Origin: Rugamonas brunnea
Lineage (GTDB): Bacteria; Pseudomonadota; Gammaproteobacteria; Burkholderiales; Burkholderiaceae_D
NCBI RefSeq assembly: GCF_014042345.1
Contig: NZ_JACEZT010000014.1
Coordinates: 62,001 to 126,000 of the forward strand
Reading direction: 5' to 3'
Length of the DNA stretch: 64,000 nucleotides
The notes beneath the pieces were generated by a model that saw nothing but the letters and a program-made list of their open reading frames with translations, had not been told where the DNA came from and did not search any database. This document shows positions 8,099-16,114 of the stretch, one piece after another. Numbering within the stretch: position 1 is the stretch's first letter; each line of letters begins with the position of its first letter. The position numbers and the translations under genes are program-made.

Positions 8099-9025
8099 TC
8101 AGGCGCGGATGGCCCGGTTCAGCCAGCGGCCGCCGAACATCACGCACGCCAGCGCCGCGACGATCAGCGCCGTGCCGGTCCACTGCCAGCCGGTGATCCG
8201 GTCGCCCAGCACCAGCATGCCGGCGCTGATGCCCACCACGGGCACACCCAGGCTGAACGGCGCCACCCGGTTGACGGGATGGCGCTTGAGCAGGCCGGTC
8301 CACAGGGCGTAGGCCAGCACCGTGGCCATCCAGCCCAGGTAGGCCAGCGACACCCACGTGCCGGCCGGCGCGGCCAGCCACTGCCAGCGCGTTGCCGGAT
8401 CGTCGAAGGCCAGCGACAGCGCCACGAACGGCAGCATCGGCACCGTGCTGCTCCACACCATGAACGCCACCACGTCGAATTGCGGCGTGGCTTTCTGGGC
8501 GCGGCGCACGACGATATTGGAGGCGGCCCACATGGCCGCCGCCCCCAGGCACAGCGCGAAGCCGCCGGCCGTGGTGGCGCCGGCCTGCCCTGGTGCGAGA
8601 TAGTTGGCGCCGAAGCAGGCCAGCCCTAATGCGGCCAGTAGCAGGCCGCCTTGCAGGGCGCGGCTGGCGTGCTCGCCCAGCAGGACGAAGCCGAAGAAGG
8701 CGGTGAAGAAGACCTGGGTCTGCAGCAGCACGGACGCCAACGCGGCCGACATGCCGACCTTGAGCGACAGGAACAGCAGGCCGAACTGGCCCACGCCCTG
8801 GCACAGTCCATACAGTACGACCCAGCGCGCCGGCAGGCGTGGCGGACGGATGAACAGGATCAGCGGCAGCACGGCGAACAGGTAGCGGCCGGCGCCCAGC
8901 TGGAACGGGGTGAGGGAGCGCAGGCCCACTTTCATGGCGATGAAGTTGGTGCCCCAGATTAGTACGACGCATAACGCGGCCAGCAGATCGCGGCCGCTCA
9001 GAGGAAGATGGTTGGATGAACTCAT
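8099..9025 (-). CDS. eamA: EamA/DMT-family exporter
   Basis: Inner-membrane drug/metabolite transporter of 308 residues with about ten hydrophobic spans in two EamA repeats. The N-terminal LIWGTNFIAMKVGL and the C-terminal RVAPFSLGVPVVGISAGML closely follow the layout of E. coli EamA, the O-acetylserine/cysteine exporter, which also has VWGLNF and RVAPLSLLVPVVG at these places; this is from memory of that protein, not a search. The start is the ATG at 9025; the open frame continues upstream without membrane character and crosses the next gene in antisense, so the longer form is rejected. Substrate is likely a cysteine-pathway metabolite or another amino acid, but is not proven by sequence. 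Confidence 0.8.
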   Translation of the reverse strand: MSSSNHLPLSGRDLLAALCVVLIWGTNFIAMKVGLRSLTPFQLGAGRYLFAVLPLILFIRPPRLPARWVVLYGLCQGVGQFGLLFLSLKVGMSAALASVLLQTQVFFTAFFGFVLLGEHASRALQGGLLLAALGLACFGANYLAPGQAGATTAGGFALCLGAAAMWAASNIVVRRAQKATPQFDVVAFMVWSSTVPMLPFVALSLAFDDPATRWQWLAAPAGTWVSLAYLGWMATVLAYALWTGLLKRHPVNRVAPFSLGVPVVGISAGMLVLGDRITGWQWTGTALIVAALACVMFGGRWLNRAIRA

Positions 9026-9096
9026 CAGGCCATGGTAGCAGCGATCGGCACGGCGTGCAGGGCATGCCATCGTGGCCACCCCTAGGCGCGCAGCGG

Positions 9097-9405
9097 CTAC
9101 AACGGCGGCAGACCGTGCCGGGCGCGGGCGTCGTTGCAGCGCTGGGTGCCGGCGTCGAACTCGCGGCAGGTGGACGAGCGCTGGGCGTAGATCGAGCACG
9201 CCACCGAACGGCCCACCTCGCCCTCCAGCGCCACGCAGCGCACGGGCACGCGCTCGGTGCCGCGCATGGCGGCGTGGTGGGGCGAGACGGGCACGGTCAA
9301 GCCGTGCGGCACGCTGCCTTCCGGATGGGCATCCGTTTCGGCCCAGTAGAACGAGACGCGAAAGGCGGCGCAGCAGGCGCCGCAATGCTGGCAGGCTTCA
9401 GACAT
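9097..9405 (-). CDS. YkgJ-family cysteine-cluster protein
   Basis: A 102-residue cytoplasmic protein starting MSEACQHCGACCAAF, with further cysteines in VPVRCVAL, VACSIY, STCREF and TQRCND. The CxxCxxCC start and the later CxxY/CxxF pairs match the YkgJ/putative Fe-S or zinc cluster family, whose members bind a metal through these conserved cysteines; biochemical role is unsettled. The start at 9405 is preferred over the longer open frame because the family begins just before the first cysteine motif. It lies on the same strand upstream of the EamA-like gene with a gap of about 70 bases, so co-transcription is possible. Confidence 0.78.
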   Translation of the reverse strand: MSEACQHCGACCAAFRVSFYWAETDAHPEGSVPHGLTVPVSPHHAAMRGTERVPVRCVALEGEVGRSVACSIYAQRSSTCREFDAGTQRCNDARARHGLPPL

Positions 9406-9448
9406 CGCAAGTGCAGTTTGAACGAACAGTGCCTGCGATGATAATGGC

Positions 9449-9502
9449 GGCGCGCGCACGTTTCAAGCGCGCGCCGTTATGCCCGGCCGGCATTGGCCGG
9501 GC
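9449..9502 (-). terminator. two hairpins downstream of the PEP-CTERM gene
   Basis: gcccggcc/ggccgggc (9481-9502) and ggcgcgcgc/gcgcgcgcc (9449-9475) form two consecutive GC-only stems just beyond the stop of the minus-strand PEP-CTERM gene. There is no T tract, so this is a likely but not canonical terminator. Confidence 0.45.
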
Positions 9503-9512
9503 GGCAGTCTTT

Positions 9513-10139
9513 TCAGACGCGGCTGGCGACCTTGCGGCGCTTGGCGTAGCCGACCAGGCCCAGGCCTGCCAGCAGCATCGCATACGTTTCCGGCTCGGGC
9601 ACGGGCAGCGGCGCCGGCGGCGCGGCAGTGAATTCGAGTTTGAGGTTGTCGATCACTTGCTGCCGGCCGAATTGAAAGCCCTGGACGTGCATGCGGACCT
9701 GGTCGATGCCGCTCCAGTTGAAATGCACGAGGACGGGCGAAGTCGGGCTGGTGTTGACGACCATTTGCTGGGTCAGGGTGTTGCCGTGGTAGCCGTAGAA
9801 TTCCACGGTGCCTGGCGTCCAGGCGGCCGTCAGGAACATCGTGTACAGATTAAAGGTGGAGGCGCTGGAGAAGGAGGCATCGTCGCCCCGTTGGTTGAAG
9901 GCCGCGTTCATGCCCGTCACCGTGCCGTAATCGTAGCCGGTGCCGGCGAACGAATCACCGCCGCCTTTGACCACGCCGAAGTTGTTCCAGTTCAGACCGG
10001 CGTAGCCATTGTAGATGGAGAGGTTGTCCTCGCCGTGCAGGTCGAAGTTGTCGAAGTCGATGTTGGTTTTCGCAGCGTGTGCGCTCAGCGACAGGGCGAG
10101 CAGGCCGGCTGACAGCGTGGTTTTGAACAGGGGATGCAT
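9513..10139 (-). CDS. PEP-CTERM sorting-domain exported protein
   Basis: A 208-residue secreted protein: signal peptide MHPLFKTTLSAGLLALSLSA cleaved after AHA, a beta-rich middle of unknown fold with many Asn, Gly and aromatic residues, and the C-terminal sorting tag VPEPETYAMLLAGLGLVG followed by a basic tail KRRK. Such tags are processed by exosortase (EpsH/XrtA), which couples the protein to exopolysaccharide-associated surface display. No exosortase is in the window, so sorting depends on a distant locus. The ATG at 10139 has GGAG 6 bases upstream; the longer frame adds a stretch without a signal peptide. A single gene with its own promoter and a downstream double hairpin. Role unknown. 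Confidence 0.85.
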   Translation of the reverse strand: MHPLFKTTLSAGLLALSLSAHAAKTNIDFDNFDLHGEDNLSIYNGYAGLNWNNFGVVKGGGDSFAGTGYDYGTVTGMNAAFNQRGDDASFSSASTFNLYTMFLTAAWTPGTVEFYGYHGNTLTQQMVVNTSPTSPVLVHFNWSGIDQVRMHVQGFQFGRQQVIDNLKLEFTAAPPAPLPVPEPETYAMLLAGLGLVGYAKRRKVASRV

Positions 10140-10285
10140 GGCTTTCTCCGCAAGATACTGGACGGGCCCGGCCAGGAAGGGCGCGGGCAAAAAATTTGTT
10201 TGCAGAATATCATTGCTGAATTGATCACCCTATAGTCCAAATGGACTGAATTGGCTGGCCGCCTGCTAGTCGCCTGCTGGTCGCC

Positions 10286-12454
10286 TCACGCCACGTCGCG
10301 CACGATCGCTTCGCTGTGGACGATGATTTTGGCGGCGTCGGCTTGCAGCAGGCGGATGCGCCGTTGCACCAGCGGCCAGCCGGACCAGGGAACGGCCGGC
10401 GCGGCACGCTCGCCATCGCCACCGGCCGCCGGCGCGCGGTCCACGCTGGTATTGGCGCCGGGGTGGCCGTGCTGGGCCAGCGCCGCGACCAGGATGGCCA
10501 CCACGTCGCGGTGGCTGTCGCGCAGCTTCGCGTTGACGGCCGCCGCCGGCAGTTCCGCGCCGTGGCGGCGCAGGATGGCGCGCAGCGCCGCCACGTGCGC
10601 CACCAGCAGGTAGTTCTGCACGATGAAGAGGTTGATGTCCTCCACGGCGCGCTGTTTGCTGGCCGGTTCGTCGAGCATGCGCACCAGCGCGGCGCTGAGC
10701 GCGGCCAGGCTGTCCATCAGGCGCTTGCGTTCGATGCGGTAGGCGAAGTCGTCCCGGCCCTTGCCCTGCAACAGGTCGAACGCGGCCTGCATGTAGCGCA
10801 GGTTCGCGTCCAGCACCTGGCGGATCAGGCGCGGCAGGCTTTGGTATTCCCAGTTGGCCAGCACGAAGCTGAACGCCGTGGCCACGGCGGCGCCGATGAT
10901 GGTATCGACCAGCCGCTCCACGATCAGGTTGTGGTTGCCGGGCGCCAGCAGGTGCATCTGCAGCAGGATCATCACGCTGACGGTGATGGCGGCGTAGCGG
11001 TAGCGCAGGTAGATGAAGGTGGGCGTGGCCACCGTGGACAGGATCAGGAAGGCCAGGATGGCGGCCGGGTAGTTCAGGTAGCGGATGATGAGGGCTGTTA
11101 TCACGCAGCCGATCACGGTGCCGACGATGCGGTCGCTGCGGCGCTGGCGCGTCATGCTGAAGCTGGGCTTGAGGATGATGACGATGGTGAGCACGATCCA
11201 GTAGCTGTGGGCCGCGTAGGGCAGGTGCGCGCCCACCAGCAGGCCGACCGAGATCGCCATCGCCACCCGCAGCGAAAAGCGGAAGATGGGCGAGTCCCAG
11301 CGCAGGTGCGACAGGATCATCTTGAATTCGTACTTTTGCTGCGACAGGAAGGGACCCATGTCGGCGTCGCTCCAGAACGGCGTGCTGTCGTAGGCCTTCT
11401 GGCTGGCCAGGTGCAGCTGGCCGATCATGTGCAGGATGGCCTTGATCTTGTTGCGCTGGGCGCGCAGCACGGCCAGCGCTTCCTGCGCCGGCTTGCCCTC
11501 GTCTACCTTGCGCTGCAGGGCGCGCAGTTCGTCCTCCACCGCGGCCAGTTCCGCGTCGTAGTTCACGTGCTGATACGAGGCGCGCTTGCGGGTGATGGCA
11601 TAGGCCGCCGATTCGATGTCGCGCGCCGCCTTCCACGCCAGGTCGTGCAGCGTTTTCAGCACCGGCGAATCGGCCAGGTGGGCGCGCAACTGGGCATAGT
11701 CGGTGTGGGTGGACAGGATCAGCTCATACAGGTCCAGCATGCAGACGTGGACCTGCACCACGATGGCGTCCTTGCTGTCCTGGTGGCTGCGCAGGATCAG
11801 GTCGCGCGACGCTTGCTGGCGATCGGCCAGCAGGCTTTGGTGGCGCACCAGCTTGTTGAACTGCTCCGAGAGGTTGTAGCGCGTGTCGTAGAAGTCGGCC
11901 TTGATGTCGATGTAGGCCGCCAGCTCGAACAGCGCTTCGGCCAGCACCTGCTGCTTGATGCGGTGGCGCAGCAGCCAGGACACGGCCATCGAGTATCCCA
12001 GGTAGGTCACTGCGCCCAGCGTGAACAGGCCGGCGTGGATGAACGATTCGCGCGCCGTCATGTCGTGTTCCATCGACATGGTCATGATGAACAGCGTGGC
12101 CAGTTGCAGCGGCATCGACTTCTTCCCATACACCACCATCATGCAGGCCATGAAGCTGACCAGAACCAGCATTGTCATCAGCAGCCAGCGCACCGGGCCG
12201 CACAGGCTGATGAGCAGCGTGACGGCGCTGCACAGCAGCACCGAGGCCGACATCTCGTTGAACTTGTGGCGCAGGGGGCTGGGCATGTCCATCAGGGCCG
12301 TGCACAGGGCGCCGATGCAGACCGTCATGGCGGTGGCCATGCCGGCGAATTGCAGCGTGACGAGGGTGACGCCCACCAGCCCGGCGGCGAAGCGCAGCCC
12401 CAGGTGGAAGTAATGGCTGTAGAAAAATGTGCGCAGGTTGAGTGCGTAATGCAT
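10286..12454 (-). CDS. FUSC-family (YccS-like) inner-membrane transporter
   Basis: A 722-residue protein with two blocks of membrane helices: an N-terminal set (about 15-165, FUSC inner-membrane YccS-like) and a second set (about 385-520, FUSC_2), separated and followed by large cytoplasmic helical domains. The second block contains YWIVLTIVIILKPSFSMTRQ and RIVGTVIGCVI, typical of the aromatic-acid exporter/fusaric-acid resistance superfamily. Related proteins export aromatic carboxylic acids or related toxic compounds. The start at 12454 (MHYALNLRTFFY) is where membrane character begins; the frame stays open for another 280 codons upstream but only as antisense-free shadow of the M14 gene. 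No partner HlyD or outer-membrane gene is adjacent, so it is probably a stand-alone YccS-type protein. Confidence 0.82.
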   Translation of the reverse strand: MHYALNLRTFFYSHYFHLGLRFAAGLVGVTLVTLQFAGMATAMTVCIGALCTALMDMPSPLRHKFNEMSASVLLCSAVTLLISLCGPVRWLLMTMLVLVSFMACMMVVYGKKSMPLQLATLFIMTMSMEHDMTARESFIHAGLFTLGAVTYLGYSMAVSWLLRHRIKQQVLAEALFELAAYIDIKADFYDTRYNLSEQFNKLVRHQSLLADRQQASRDLILRSHQDSKDAIVVQVHVCMLDLYELILSTHTDYAQLRAHLADSPVLKTLHDLAWKAARDIESAAYAITRKRASYQHVNYDAELAAVEDELRALQRKVDEGKPAQEALAVLRAQRNKIKAILHMIGQLHLASQKAYDSTPFWSDADMGPFLSQQKYEFKMILSHLRWDSPIFRFSLRVAMAISVGLLVGAHLPYAAHSYWIVLTIVIILKPSFSMTRQRRSDRIVGTVIGCVITALIIRYLNYPAAILAFLILSTVATPTFIYLRYRYAAITVSVMILLQMHLLAPGNHNLIVERLVDTIIGAAVATAFSFVLANWEYQSLPRLIRQVLDANLRYMQAAFDLLQGKGRDDFAYRIERKRLMDSLAALSAALVRMLDEPASKQRAVEDINLFIVQNYLLVAHVAALRAILRRHGAELPAAAVNAKLRDSHRDVVAILVAALAQHGHPGANTSVDRAPAAGGDGERAAPAVPWSGWPLVQRRIRLLQADAAKIIVHSEAIVRDVA

Positions 12455-12681
12455 GTCGGTGACCTTGTGGGCAACGGCGGTCCAGTGGTCTGGAGTCGGT
12501 ACTTGTGAGCTACGCGGCTGCGCCGGTGGGCGCGCCGCACGTGTCACGCGCGCGCCGGGATCGCCGGCGCTGGCGTGGAATGCCGCGTCGTCAATGCAGA
12601 CGGCGCGGCGGCGTCCTGCGTGGGCGGGACGGGTGTGGGGTAAACCTGGCCAGGCCCGTCTGGCGGCGGGCCGGCCTTGCA

Positions 12682-14370
12682 TCAGAAGATGGACAGCACG
12701 GGGTAGCGGCGCCATTCCGGCTCCGCGTGGCGCTGGCCGTGTTCGAAGATGAAGTCCAGCACCTTGGCCTGGTCGGTCAGCAGGGCCGGGTTGGCAGCTT
12801 TCCATGCCTCGAACTTCGCTTTCAAGGCGGGTTCCGTTTCCAGCATGTGCAGGGCCAGGTCTTCGAACACATAGTCCGAATAGGCTTCCTTCTTTTCCAG
12901 CACGCTGTTGAAGAAACCCCAGCGGAAGAAGCTGTCGTGCGCCTGCGGTTCCAGCGTTTCGACGGCGTAGCGGGCGTTGTCCTGGTCGAGCGCAATGTAG
13001 TAGTCGCCCGGCTGCGCGGTGAAGCGGCCTTGCCGCGCTTCCACCTGCACCTCGTCGTGGAACATGTGGCCTTCGTAGGCGTGCGGGCGTGAGCTCACGG
13101 ACACGATGTGGTAGTACTGCGCTTCGAAGGTGGTGGCCGTTTCCAGGCGGCGCATCTGCACGCCGTTCCACTGCAGGCGCTCGATCGCTTCGCGCCACGC
13201 CTGCGGCACGATGTAGGCCTTGGGCGCGCGTACGGTGACGTCGGCCGGGAAGTGGTTGAAGTAGGCGATGTCCTGTTCCCATGGCTGGCTGCGGTCGTAC
13301 CACAGGCGCTGGTAGTTACCCAGCAGGCTGGGACTGCGCTTGGCCGCGTAGCCCTTGAAGCGGAAGGTGGAGGGGTTTTGCTCATCCATCTTCCACGTCA
13401 CGGGCCAGTGGCTGCGGCGGCGGTCCTGCGCGCGCGCGGCGGCGCGCAGCGCGCGGATCTGCTCACCGTGGGCGACGGTGAAGGCCAGCGTCACGTCCAC
13501 CAGCGCGCGCATCGATTCGTAGCGGTCGGCGAAAGGCTTGAGCATGTGCGTCTCGGGCATGAAGCCGATCACGTGGTGCAGGGCCGCGAAGCCGGTCGAG
13601 AAGCGCGGCACTTCGAGGAATTCGGCAATGCCTTCGTCCGGGCTGTCCTTGACCGGGTTCACGTAGGGGCAGGTGGGCCAGCCGCGCGCGTCCATCTGGG
13701 CGTAGATGTGGGGCAGCATGGTGTGGCGCAGGAAGGCGCCCAGTTCGCCGCCCAGCTTGTCGGCCTGGGTATGGATCAGCGTCATCGTGTACGGATAGTC
13801 GGCGCCGTTGGAGGTGTGGGTGTCGACCATCACGTCCGGGTCCCAGCTGGTGAGCAGTTCGTTGAACAGGCGAGCGTTGAGGGTGTCGCACTTGATGAAG
13901 TCGCGGTTCAGGTCCAGGTGGCGGCTGTTGCCACGGAAGCCGAATTGCTCCGGACCGTCCTGGTTCACGCGCGAGGTGTTGGCGCGGTTCAGGCAACCGT
14001 CCACGTTGTAGACGGGGACGAACAGCAGCACCGTGCGGCCCAGCGCGGCCAGTTTGGCCGGCTCGAAGCACAGGTCGCGCACCATGGCCATGCAGCCGTC
14101 CACGCCCTCCGGTTCGCCCGGGTGGATGCCGTTGTTGTTGAAGAAGACGGGGCGGCCTTCACGCTTGATCTGTTCGCGGTCGAACACGCCGTCGGCGCTG
14201 ACCACGCCCGCATGCACCGGCACCCCGCCATCGGACACGCCGATCTGCTCGAACCGCAGAACTTGCGGGAAGCGCTGGGCCAGCTCCTGGTAGAAGGCGA
14301 TGCATTCGCTCCACTCGGTGGTCTGGTTATGGTTGCCTTTTTCGTAAGGCGTGGGCATGGCTGGGTGCAT
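12682..14370 (-). CDS. M14-family zinc carboxypeptidase
   Basis: A 562-residue metallopeptidase. Zinc ligands are visible as HPGE (His83, Glu86) and VDTHTS (His186); the substrate-binding segment SRHLDLNRDF lies at about 150-159 and a candidate catalytic glutamate is in GFMPETHMLK (Glu274), all in the family order. The C-terminal 250 residues form a second domain of unknown fold. No signal peptide is seen, so a cytoplasmic peptidase or amidase acting on peptides is likely. The start at 14370 could alternatively be the ATG four codons on (MPTPYEK). The gene lies 227 bases upstream of the FUSC gene on the same strand; no functional link is evident. Confidence 0.85.
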   Translation of the reverse strand: MHPAMPTPYEKGNHNQTTEWSECIAFYQELAQRFPQVLRFEQIGVSDGGVPVHAGVVSADGVFDREQIKREGRPVFFNNNGIHPGEPEGVDGCMAMVRDLCFEPAKLAALGRTVLLFVPVYNVDGCLNRANTSRVNQDGPEQFGFRGNSRHLDLNRDFIKCDTLNARLFNELLTSWDPDVMVDTHTSNGADYPYTMTLIHTQADKLGGELGAFLRHTMLPHIYAQMDARGWPTCPYVNPVKDSPDEGIAEFLEVPRFSTGFAALHHVIGFMPETHMLKPFADRYESMRALVDVTLAFTVAHGEQIRALRAAARAQDRRRSHWPVTWKMDEQNPSTFRFKGYAAKRSPSLLGNYQRLWYDRSQPWEQDIAYFNHFPADVTVRAPKAYIVPQAWREAIERLQWNGVQMRRLETATTFEAQYYHIVSVSSRPHAYEGHMFHDEVQVEARQGRFTAQPGDYYIALDQDNARYAVETLEPQAHDSFFRWGFFNSVLEKKEAYSDYVFEDLALHMLETEPALKAKFEAWKAANPALLTDQAKVLDFIFEHGQRHAEPEWRRYPVLSIF

Positions 14371-14575
14371 GGCGTCTGGATCTCAGAGGGTGGTTGTTCA
14401 ACACGCGCGCGCTGGGTAAGCACGGCGCCGAGGGCGGAATTGTATCATTCGTGCCTGATTTTTGAGCGGCGACAGCGTGCCGTCCACCTGGGCCGATGGT
14501 GCTTGCGCTGCTTCAAATGCCGGCTGTCGCGGCGGTGCTATTACTGGCTTTTCGTCGTGACGCGCGGAGGATGCG

Positions 14576-15340
14576 ATGGGCGGCTGGTATGGATGGCGGC
14601 TGGTGTGCGTGGTGGCGCTGCTGGCGCTGGGCTGCCGGGTGGGGCTGGCCCAGATCGGGCCGCGCTATGTGCTGGAGCTGCCGGCCGCGCGCCACGGCGG
14701 GGCGACGCCGGATGGGGGCAGTATCGCGCTGGCGCCGGATGGGCGGGCGACGATACGCTGTTATGGCCTGACGGTGGCGTTGGCGGGACAGGACGGCTGG
14801 CTCGGGCAGGCAGGGCGGAGCGGGCAGGCAGGGCAAACAGGGCAGGCCGGGCAGACCGACCCGGCCGATCTGGCCGTGCTGCCGCCGGGCGCGGTCCCGG
14901 TGTCCGGCATTCCGGCCGGCGCCGCGCGCGCCGTGCCGCTGGTGTACGCGCAGCCGCCCGCGACGGGGCCGCAGGCGGAGACGGAGAGGGCGACTGCCGG
15001 CCATCCCATGCGGGTGTGGGACACGCTCTACCTGCGCAAGGGGCAGGCGCGTTTGCGGGTAACCGCGATGCCCGGCGGGCCAGGTATGGCGGCTACGGCG
15101 GGCTTTATGCTGGAGATAGGCACCTTCCACGCCACCAGCCGCATCTACGTCAGCGGCACGCCGTTGACGGCCGGAGAACTGGCTGCGTTGCCCCAGCGTT
15201 TGCCGGGCGCGGAATGGGTGCTGGCGCCGGACGGCGACGGCCACCCGATGGTGCTGCTGCGCCGCGCCGGCGAACGTGCGTTGTTCGTGCCGGTCGCGGC
15301 GCCCGGTGGCCGCTATCCGTTCGCGCTGGTGCGGCGCTAA
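14576..15340 (+). CDS. secreted protein of unknown function with Gly-Gln collagen-like repeat
   Basis: A 254-residue product starting at ATG 14576 with GGAGG 6 bases upstream. Residues 1-25 form a signal peptide ending near VGLAQ. The mature part has two beta-rich pieces separated by a low-complexity segment at about 78-93 built from Gly-Gln-Ala/Thr-Gly units (GQAGRSGQAGQTGQAGQ). The C-terminal half (MRVWDTLYLRKGQARLRV and IYVSGTPLTAGELAALP) looks folded. I recognise no family. It is flanked by genes on the opposite strand, so it stands alone. The coding sense is supported by the ribosome site, signal peptide and stop position, but the opposite strand is also open, so some doubt remains. Confidence 0.6.
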   Translation: MGGWYGWRLVCVVALLALGCRVGLAQIGPRYVLELPAARHGGATPDGGSIALAPDGRATIRCYGLTVALAGQDGWLGQAGRSGQAGQTGQAGQTDPADLAVLPPGAVPVSGIPAGAARAVPLVYAQPPATGPQAETERATAGHPMRVWDTLYLRKGQARLRVTAMPGGPGMAATAGFMLEIGTFHATSRIYVSGTPLTAGELAALPQRLPGAEWVLAPDGDGHPMVLLRRAGERALFVPVAAPGGRYPFALVRR

Positions 15341-15395
15341 GGTGGCGGACTGGCGCGCGCGCCACCGCAGGGTGGGCGGCGCGCCGGCGCGGCGG

Positions 15396-15971
15396 TCAGG
15401 CGTTCGCTGGCCGCGCGTTGGTGTCCACCCAATGCGCGTAGGCGGCGGCGAACTTTTGCAGGAACTGTTGCGTGCCTTCGTTGGCCAGCTTGCCGCTATC
15501 GTCGAACAGCTTGGCCGCGCCGCCGATGTAGGCCTCCGGCTGCTGCAGCAAGGGCACGTCCAGGAACACCATCGACTGGCGCAGGTGGTGGTTGGCCCCG
15601 AAGCCGCCGATGGCGCCCGGCGACACGCTCAGGATGGCGCCCGGCTTGCCGCCCCAGACGCTGCTGCCGTAGGGGCGCGAGCCCACGTCGATGGCGTTCT
15701 TCAGCGCGGCCGGCACCGAGCGGTTGTATTCGGGGGTGAAGAACAGGACGCCGTCGCAGCCCTGCACGCGCTGGCGGAAGGCGGTCCAGGCGGCCGGCGC
15801 CACGGCGCCGTTTTCCTCCAGGTCCTGGTTGTAGAGAGGGAGCTCGCCGATGTCGATGAATTCGAACGTCAGCGTGGACGGCGCCAGCGACACCAGCGCT
15901 TGCGCCACCTTGCGGGTATAGGAATCCTTGCGCAGGCTACCTACCAGAATGCCAATTTTCTTCGCGGTCAT
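15396..15971 (-). CDS. NADPH-dependent FMN reductase (ChrR/YieF-like flavoprotein)
   Basis: A 191-residue flavodoxin-like oxidoreductase that reduces quinones, azo compounds or metal oxyanions with NAD(P)H. The FMN phosphate-binding loop GSLRKDSYTRK (about residues 11-21) and the family motif PEYNRSVPAALKNAIDVGSR (about 80-99) are present, as in ChrR/AzoB enzymes. The ATG at 15971 is chosen because GGAG lies 5 bases upstream; a GTG codon directly before it would sit too close. It is monocistronic, facing away from the S46 peptidase. Cytoplasmic; probably protects against quinone redox stress. Confidence 0.88.
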   Translation of the reverse strand: MTAKKIGILVGSLRKDSYTRKVAQALVSLAPSTLTFEFIDIGELPLYNQDLEENGAVAPAAWTAFRQRVQGCDGVLFFTPEYNRSVPAALKNAIDVGSRPYGSSVWGGKPGAILSVSPGAIGGFGANHHLRQSMVFLDVPLLQQPEAYIGGAAKLFDDSGKLANEGTQQFLQKFAAAYAHWVDTNARPANA

Positions 15972-16053
15972 CACAACTCCTTCTCAGTGGGTTGAACAGA
16001 GGGGGGAACAGACCTTAAATGTAGCGCATTTGGCAATCGTATGTCGCTGGACG

Positions 16054-16086
16054 AAAAAAACGGGGGCGGGCCGGCGGCCCGCCCCC
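16054..16086 (-). terminator. rho-independent terminator of the S46 peptidase gene
   Basis: On the minus strand gggggcgggcc, a 3-base loop and ggcccgccccc are followed by a run of seven T. It begins about 28 bases after the peptidase stop codon. Confidence 0.9.
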
Positions 16087-16114
16087 ATGGCGCGATCTCG
16101 GAGCGGGGCCGGGT

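Noticed and set aside
10286..13303. A 1005-codon frame that would fuse extra sequence to the FUSC protein
   Set aside because: The first 283 codons lie inside the M14 gene on the same strand in another frame and show no membrane or domain character. The FUSC protein starts at 12454.
14513..15244. 243-codon minus-strand frame opposite the unknown secreted protein
   Set aside because: Arg/Pro/His-rich, no ribosome site or signal; the plus frame has GGAGG and a signal peptide. Some doubt remains because neither has known relatives that I can name.
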